From Puccinellia tenuiflora (Eukaryota; Streptophyta; Magnoliopsida; Poales; Poaceae), in contig QRDG01000618.1 in NCBI GenBank assembly GCA_012064385.1, positions 95,266-159,265 on the forward strand: a stretch of DNA of 64,000 nt, given 5' to 3'. Below, in pieces: positions 58,682 through 64,000 of the stretch. The position numbers were made by a program, and so were the translations under genes. The notes under the pieces are model-generated. The model did not search any database. It was not told the origin of the DNA and worked only from the letters and a program-made list of their open reading frames with translations. The first letter of the stretch is position 1, and every line of letters begins with the position of its first letter.

Positions 58682-59706
58682 ATCTTCATCTTCTCAGTTC
58701 TCCGCACAACGGACAACAGCCACCACCCGAACTATTCGTCGCATTGTTCTGAATGATGTTCCATATATTTTGCACAAGTCGGCGAATATACAATCCAGAA
58801 GCAAGTCACATGACAACTCTGTGTCTTTGTTCTTGATCTAACCTCTCCTGCGTATTTCCTGCTTGTTTGGTGGACTTTAATTATTTACGCCAAACTTACA
58901 AATGCGTGTATCTTTTTTTTGCCAATTTATTATGTTGTGTTCTTCATGCATGAGTGCTTAACTAAGAAAATCAAGTTGGCTCGAGTAACGTGTGAAGTCT
59001 TACGGTTTAAGAGACCAAAGTGGGGCGCGTTTCAACAGATATGAGCTAAATCAATTGTTGACTACGGTTAAATTAAGGGAAAATTGTGAGTAAGCACTAT
59101 GACAGTACACCCCCCATCCATACCATCCATTTCTGTGTTGACTACGGTTAACTTAAAGCAAATGGTTGCAACAATGCAAAGAATAAGCAAATACTCAGAA
59201 TCGTGGATACGGCTATGAATAGTGGCAGCCTAGAAATAATCGCATGTCTTCTGAAGGACTGTCAGTGCAGGTATTTGGAAAGAATCAGGTGTTATACTGT
59301 GTCGTACACACTTGTGTTCTGGGAACTTGCTTTACCGGGCCTCGTGGACCTGATTAGGTGAAGCATCGAACATTCCAGTGCTCGTTAACGTGTAGAAACC
59401 ACCTCCTTGATGAACTTGCTAATATAAACTGTTGCAACAATGCAAAGAATAAGTAAAAGTCAACATGGACACATCTATGAACTTGCTTTGATGTCTCTTA
59501 TACATTTGCGGTGTTGGAACGTGCTTTGTCGGGCCTAGTGGTGGTGATTAATGTCGCGTAGTGGGCTGATTAGGGTCACCACATTACTAAAACAACGGTG
59601 CGGTGTCATCGGCTTGTAGGTTCGTCCAACATTCTGATGTTGCTTATCGGGTAGACACCACATGCAGCACACTTGATAATCTTGGCACCTAGTAGTCTCG
59701 TCCAAC

Positions 59707-59862
59707 CAGGGGCGGAGCTAGGTGCAATTAGTGGGGTCAGTTGAACCCGATGATCTAAAGAAAATCCTTGCTAAATGAATTACAAATATTGATTACAAGA
59801 AAACAATGACCCCAACGCAAGGGAGATGACCCTAATACTCTTCTGGTCTGGCTTCGCCCCTG
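59707..59862. mobile_element. hAT-type MITE, 156 bp
   Basis: Ends CAGGGGCGGAGCTAGG and, complemented, CAGGGGCGAAGCCAGA. Target duplication CGTCCAAC / CATCCAAC (7 of 8) at 59699-59706 and 59863-59870. Confidence 0.88.
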
Positions 59863-59880
59863 CATCCAACATTGTAACAC

Positions 59881-60045
59881 TAAGGCACCGTGAACGCGAG
59901 CGTGAAACGTAGGAATGAGAAAATGTTCATATCGAGGGAAAAAACGTACATGAAAACAACCATAGTTCTAGGGCTAAGTACTTGTGTTAGTAGTTATTTA
60001 TTTGTCTATGGATTGATTTTTTTTTGTAAACGTGCTCAAAACAAG
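59881..60045. mobile_element. 5' fragment of a Tourist-like element
   Basis: TAAGGCACCGTGAACG...GGAATGAGAAAATG and ATCGAGGGAAAAA match the left part of the element at 60809, then the match stops. Confidence 0.65.
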
Positions 60046-60808
60046 AAGATGGTGACCCATCATTGTGAAGGCCACGGTGCTAGTTTTGTGAAAATAATAG
60101 AACATGTTATTCACATCTTTTTGTATTTAGTATTACTTTACTCTGAAGATGATAATTTATATATGTTGGAGCTGCATTTAGATTGTCACAAAATAAATTG
60201 TTGCGGAAACAATAAGCAAATAGTAAGAATCATGGACTTGGCTACGAACACTGGCGGCCTAGAAATAATTGCATGTTTTCTGAAGGACTTCCAGTGCAGG
60301 TCTTTTGAAAGAATTGGGTGCTTTGTTGTATCGTACAAACTTAGAATCGGGTGCTTTGTTGTGTCCTATAAACTTGTGTCCTGGGAACGTGCTTTACCGG
60401 GCTTAGTGGAGCTGATTAGGTCAGACATCCAACATTCCAATGCTTCTTAACGTGTAGACACCACCTCTTGATGAACTTGCTAATGTAAGTTGTTGCATTA
60501 ATATATACAAAGAATAAGTAAAAGTCAACATGGACACAACTGTGAACAGTTGCCACCAGGCACCAGCCCACCAGGAATAGTACTTTGGGCAGTCCGCATA
60601 TATTTTTGAGGTCTTTGGAAAGAATCGTATGCTTTGTCGGGCCTAGTGGTGGTGATTAAGGTCGCCTAGTCGGCTGATTAGAGAACGGCGCCGTAGCCAG
60701 CGTATATGTCCGTCCAACATTCTAATGTTGCTTAACGTGTAGACACCACATGTAGCACCCCTTGATGACCTTGGCACCTAGTAGTCTCGTCCAACATTCT
60801 ATCTGTAA

Positions 60809-61340
60809 GGCCCCGTTCGGTATGGAGGAAAATGAAACGTGTATAAACTGAGAGAAACATAGGATTGGGAAAGGAACGTGGGAATGAGAAAATGAAAGGA
60901 AATGTACGGGATGTGTTTTCCCATCGAGGGAAAAAGGTACATGAAAGCAACCATAGTTCTAGGGCTAATTAGTTGCGTCAGTAGTTTTTTATTTGACTAT
61001 GGATTGATTGTTTTTCTCCACACATCGTGTATTTTTTTATTTGACTATGGATTGATTGTTTTTGTCCACACCTCATGCATAACATCCGATGGAGTATTTT
61101 ATTTGTTTTAACATGCTTGCAGCCACCGTTAATTTGCCTCGGCTTCCACAAAAACATTGGTTTGGGGTGCATTTATTCAATCCTGTGGAATCTGTAGGAG
61201 TATGCACTGCAAAAAAAAAAAAAATCCTCTGGAACACTATTTATGGTTTCCTTTGTTAAAAACGCTACCATAGGGAATTTTTCCATAGGAATAGCTTTCC
61301 TTTGAAATTTCTACGAAAGTTCCGTGTACCAAACAAGGTC
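60809..61340. mobile_element. Tourist-like (PIF/Harbinger-type) element, 532 bp
   Basis: Ends GGCCCCGTTCGGTA and, complemented, GACCTTGTTTGGTA, flanked by TAA on both sides (60806-60808 and 61341-61343). It contains a direct repeat of TTTGACTATGGATTGATTG at about 60990 and 61041. No transposase frame. Confidence 0.82.
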
Positions 61341-61429
61341 TAATAAATTGTTGCAATAATGCTAAGAATAAGAAAAAGTCAAAATCATGGACATAGATGT
61401 AAGCAGTGGCCACATGAGTAGTTTACTGT

Positions 61430-62040
61430 AATTTTTTTTTTGAAATGAGGAGCGTAGCCCTGGTCTCTGCATCAACAGATGCAGACAGCCTCATTTATTG
61501 CGACGTTCCACAACGTAGAGTATTACAATTCAAGGTTCACATAAATTGCTCACAATAATTAACCAATGGAAGAAACGAAAGAAGTGGCATCTAATCATCT
61601 TGTACTCGTCTAGCAAGCCACCAGCTACCCAGGTTGAAGATATCCTGATTGACCAACTGGAGCCAAGTGCATCCAAAATCCATAAGTGGCCACTACTCCT
61701 TGGGTAATAGGCAAACCCAAATTTGCATCCAATAGCTAGGTAGCCATATGAATAACTTGCAAAATATGAGCATCTCTAACCATATTCAAAACAGTGTTGT
61801 TTCGACAATTCCAAATAGCCCATACTAACACACAATCCCCAACCCTAATTCGTTCCTTAGTAGTTTTATCAATCCCGTTTAACCAATTACGAAACATATT
61901 TGTTATATTGTTAGGGGGAGTAATGTCAATGAATTGAACAACTCTCCAAATCATGTGAGTAAAATGACAATCAATAAAAATATGCTGAATTACTCCTCCG
62001 AGTCACAAAAAGCAGCTATTACTTTGAGCATTTCACATAT
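61430..62040 (-). mobile_element. 3' fragment of a LINE
   Basis: Starts with T10 on the plus strand (poly(A) of the minus strand) and encodes on the minus strand the end of the zf-RVT region: MIWRVVQFIDITPPNNIT, then NWLNGIDKTTKERIRVGD and VWAIWNCRNNTV. 5'-truncated with in-frame stops. Similar to, but distinct from, the LINE at 15.3 kb. Confidence 0.82.
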
Positions 62041-62899
62041 TTTCGGTTTTCAAGAACGAAAGACCAAATTTAGCACCATTATTTTTTTTTGGTTTAGGTA
62101 AAAAATCGGCCCCAATTCCGATTCTTTCGGTAAGGTTTTCGGTTAAAGTGACTCACCCTATATCTAGTGCTCTGATTAGGGCCATCGCACGCCTTTCCTT
62201 CAACTTACTAATCATGTTGACACAATGTGAATAAATTAATGAGTAATTCTTACTAGTAGCAATTAGAATCAAAATTTGAAGAATCCAAAAGGTTTTGCAT
62301 CTGATTTCATGTTTCAGAGTTTCCTCGACTCACAACAAATCAAGCAACACAACGTGGAACATAGTGTACAATACAAGAAATGCAAAAAAAAAACTCATAA
62401 TACCAACTAACACCTCTTAGTATGAATTACTAATAATCAGGGAAGGAGCAAGTCTACATCATGCTCAACACCTAATAGTGACTAATAATGTTACTTAACC
62501 GTGTAGACACCACTTGTAGCACTCGTCACCCACCCACGATGAACCAAAATAAGCAAAAGTCAAAATGAACACAGCTCTAAACAGTGGCCACCAGGAGTAG
62601 TTTACTATCTAGCATTATTGTACCTAGCACTTTGAGTTGTTCGCATATATTTTTACAATCTGTGTAACGCTCATCTCACTAAGAATTAAGCTAACCCCGT
62701 CAGATGAAGTCAGCCACATTAATCAGTGATTAAAATTTAATTATGTTGATGGATCTGCATGCATGCATGGGTATTGTTCTTTTTGAGTTTGGGCCCATTT
62801 TGCTCTGTCGGCTTTAGCGGGCTGGTTTCCTGTTTTATACATAGTAGGGTGTAGCCATGCATGTACGTTCTTTTTTCTCCTTCATTGTTTGCTTGAAAC

Positions 62900-63395
62900 G
62901 TTTAACTCAAAAAAAAATAGTTGTAATTAGAAATTTTAGTTGCAACTTGACTTGGAACTGGAAAAAACTCAATTGTAATTAGGAAACTCAGTTGCAACCT
63001 GATTTGTAACTGAGAAAAATCTCAGTTGCAACCCCATTAGTCACTGAAAACATCTTAGTCACAACCCGATTTGCAACTGGGGAAGCCTTAGTTCCAACCT
63101 CTATTGCAACTGAAAAATTCTAAATTGGAACCCAACTTGCAATTAGGAAAACCAGTTACAACTCCACTTGAAACTAGAAAAAATCTGAGTTGCAATCCGA
63201 CTTGCAACTGAAAAAAAAACTCTGTTGCAACCCCACTTACGACAAAACAAATCTCTGTTACAACCCGATTTAAAAAAACAAAGGTTACAACCTCATTTGC
63301 AAATGAATAAATCTCACTTCAACCCGACTTGCAACTAGAACTCAGTTACAACTCTAACTGCAAGTGAAAAATCTCAGTTGCAATAGTTAGTCGCG
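62900..63395. repeat. Minisatellite of about 33-36 bp units, roughly fifteen degenerate copies
   Basis: The unit is close to CTCAGTTGCAACCCGACTTG followed by CAACTGAAAAAAT. Each unit is itself a dyad, CAGTTGCAA ... TTGCAACTG, so single units could fold. Copies differ by many substitutions. Confidence 0.85.
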
Positions 63396-63444
63396 ACATA
63401 AATATGAATTGAAAATGTTAAGCACAAAAAATGCAAGTACAAGG

Positions 63445-63788
63445 TGTTAGATATCTCTACCAACCAACTATCCTAAAAGACCGATCTTATGGAAAGTGGT
63501 GGTATAATATACTTAACACACTTCACAACACCCCCTCTCACGTGTGACGGGAGAAGAGAAAGTCAACACGTGAATAGAAGAAGAGCACACCGGAACATCG
63601 GTGGCTAAAAGCTCCCCTCCAGCCCTTTTTCGAGCGGAGAAATAATTGGGAGAAAAACGCCGGGGGTAGGACTCGAACCTGAGACCTTAGGCTCTGATAC
63701 CATGTTAGATACCTCTACCAACCAACTATCCCAAAAGACCGATCTTATGGAAAGTGGTGGTATAATATACTTAACACACTTCACAACA
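63445..63788 (-). mobile_element. Complete TRIM/SMART mini LTR retrotransposon, 344 bp
   Basis: LTRs 63445-63530 and 63703-63788 (86 bp each, two or so differences), TG...CA, with target duplication CAAGG at 63440-63444 and 63789-63793. On the minus strand the PBS TGGTATCAGAGC follows the 5'LTR directly. A purine tract (GTGAGAGGGGG) precedes the 3'LTR. The 172-bp interior has no ORF but includes GGTTCGAGTCC close to the PBS. Confidence 0.93.
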
Positions 63789-63793
63789 CAAGG

Positions 63794-64000
63794 CATACAC
63801 AAAACAAAAGTGATCACTACAGTAATAACAAAGAAATAGCACACACAATGCCTAGATCGGCACACTTGAAGAAAAAACAAAAAAAGCCCAGGATGCCGAT
63901 GCATCAGAGTACAAGCGCGGGACAAAACAACAAACGGGGACAAAACGAGAAAATTAGCATGAATCTTGACATCCCATATAACAGTTAATCACTTGACTGA
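63794..64000. other. Nothing recognised
   Basis: A-rich sequence up to the window end with no frame or repeat ends. Confidence 0.5.

Larger units (their letters stand above)
59140..62640 (+). repeat. Several degenerate copies of the WAK upstream region
   Basis: Blocks from the 51.9-52.5 kb WAK upstream DNA recur at about 59150-59480, 59480-59706, 60180-60480, 60480-60806, 61341-61430 and 62160-62640. Landmarks are GAAGGACT.CAGTGCAGGT, CTTTGGAAAGAATC, GTGCTTTACCGGGCCT, AACGTGTAGACACCAC, TTGATGAACTTGCTAAT and AATAAGTAAAAGTCAACATG. The 62160-62640 copy is the longest and includes sequence equivalent to that flanking the CACTA insertion. No WAK coding exon was found in any. hAT, Tourist and LINE pieces are inserted among them. 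Confidence 0.8.

Overview
This is a nuclear segment of a grass genome, most likely a pooid cereal or relative. Genes have introns with GT/AG junctions and monocot-type codon use. The DNA between them is packed with grass transposons: Copia and TRIM LTR elements, grass LINEs, CACTA, MULE, hAT, Tourist and Stowaway elements. The species cannot be fixed from sequence alone.

Layout. 1-1504 (minus): 5' half of a cytosolic tryptophanyl-tRNA synthetase gene, cut by the window edge. 3.1-4.25 kb: a small HMA-domain gene with a damaged partial tandem copy. 6.5 kb (minus) and 21.7 kb (plus): two paralogous secreted peptides with a cyclotide-like cysteine framework. Between them lie a very young Copia element whose interior is inverted (7.06-11.93 kb), a TIR element (12.0-13.4 kb), a secreted cysteine-rich peptide gene (14.3 kb) with its own pseudogene (19.1 kb), and a LINE (15.3-18.9 kb) that split an older LINE ORF1 remnant. 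A second, 5'-truncated LINE with a perfect 17-bp target duplication lies at 23.07-25.65 kb.

27.9-30.3 kb: the upstream region and start of a wall-associated kinase (WAK) gene, broken by a short TRIM-like LTR element. 31.7-34.2 kb: a fold-back element with a 9-bp target duplication, itself hit by a small CACTA. 35.1-36.0 kb: a long Stowaway/mariner-type element. 36.18-51.87 kb: a 15.7-kb CACTA transposon with both of its genes, plus satellite-like arrays of about 350 bp in both orientations and a piece of a second CACTA.

52.5-55.4 kb: an apparently intact three-exon WAK receptor kinase gene; the big CACTA sits about 0.66 kb upstream of its start codon. 59-62.6 kb: several degenerate copies of the WAK upstream region without any WAK coding sequence, mixed with hAT, Tourist and LINE pieces. 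62.9-63.4 kb: a minisatellite of small dyads. 63.4-63.8 kb: a complete 344-bp TRIM/SMART retrotransposon.

Probably functional genes are few: TrpRS (partial), the HMA protein, two cyclotide-like peptides, one cysteine-rich peptide and the WAK. The WAK and the small secreted peptides suggest a defence- or signalling-type gene neighbourhood shaped by local duplication. I found no operon-like or clearly unprecedented multi-gene system. The most unusual items are the Copia with an inverted interior, the cyclotide-like pair, the fold-back MULE, the arrays inside the CACTA, and the dispersed WAK upstream copies.
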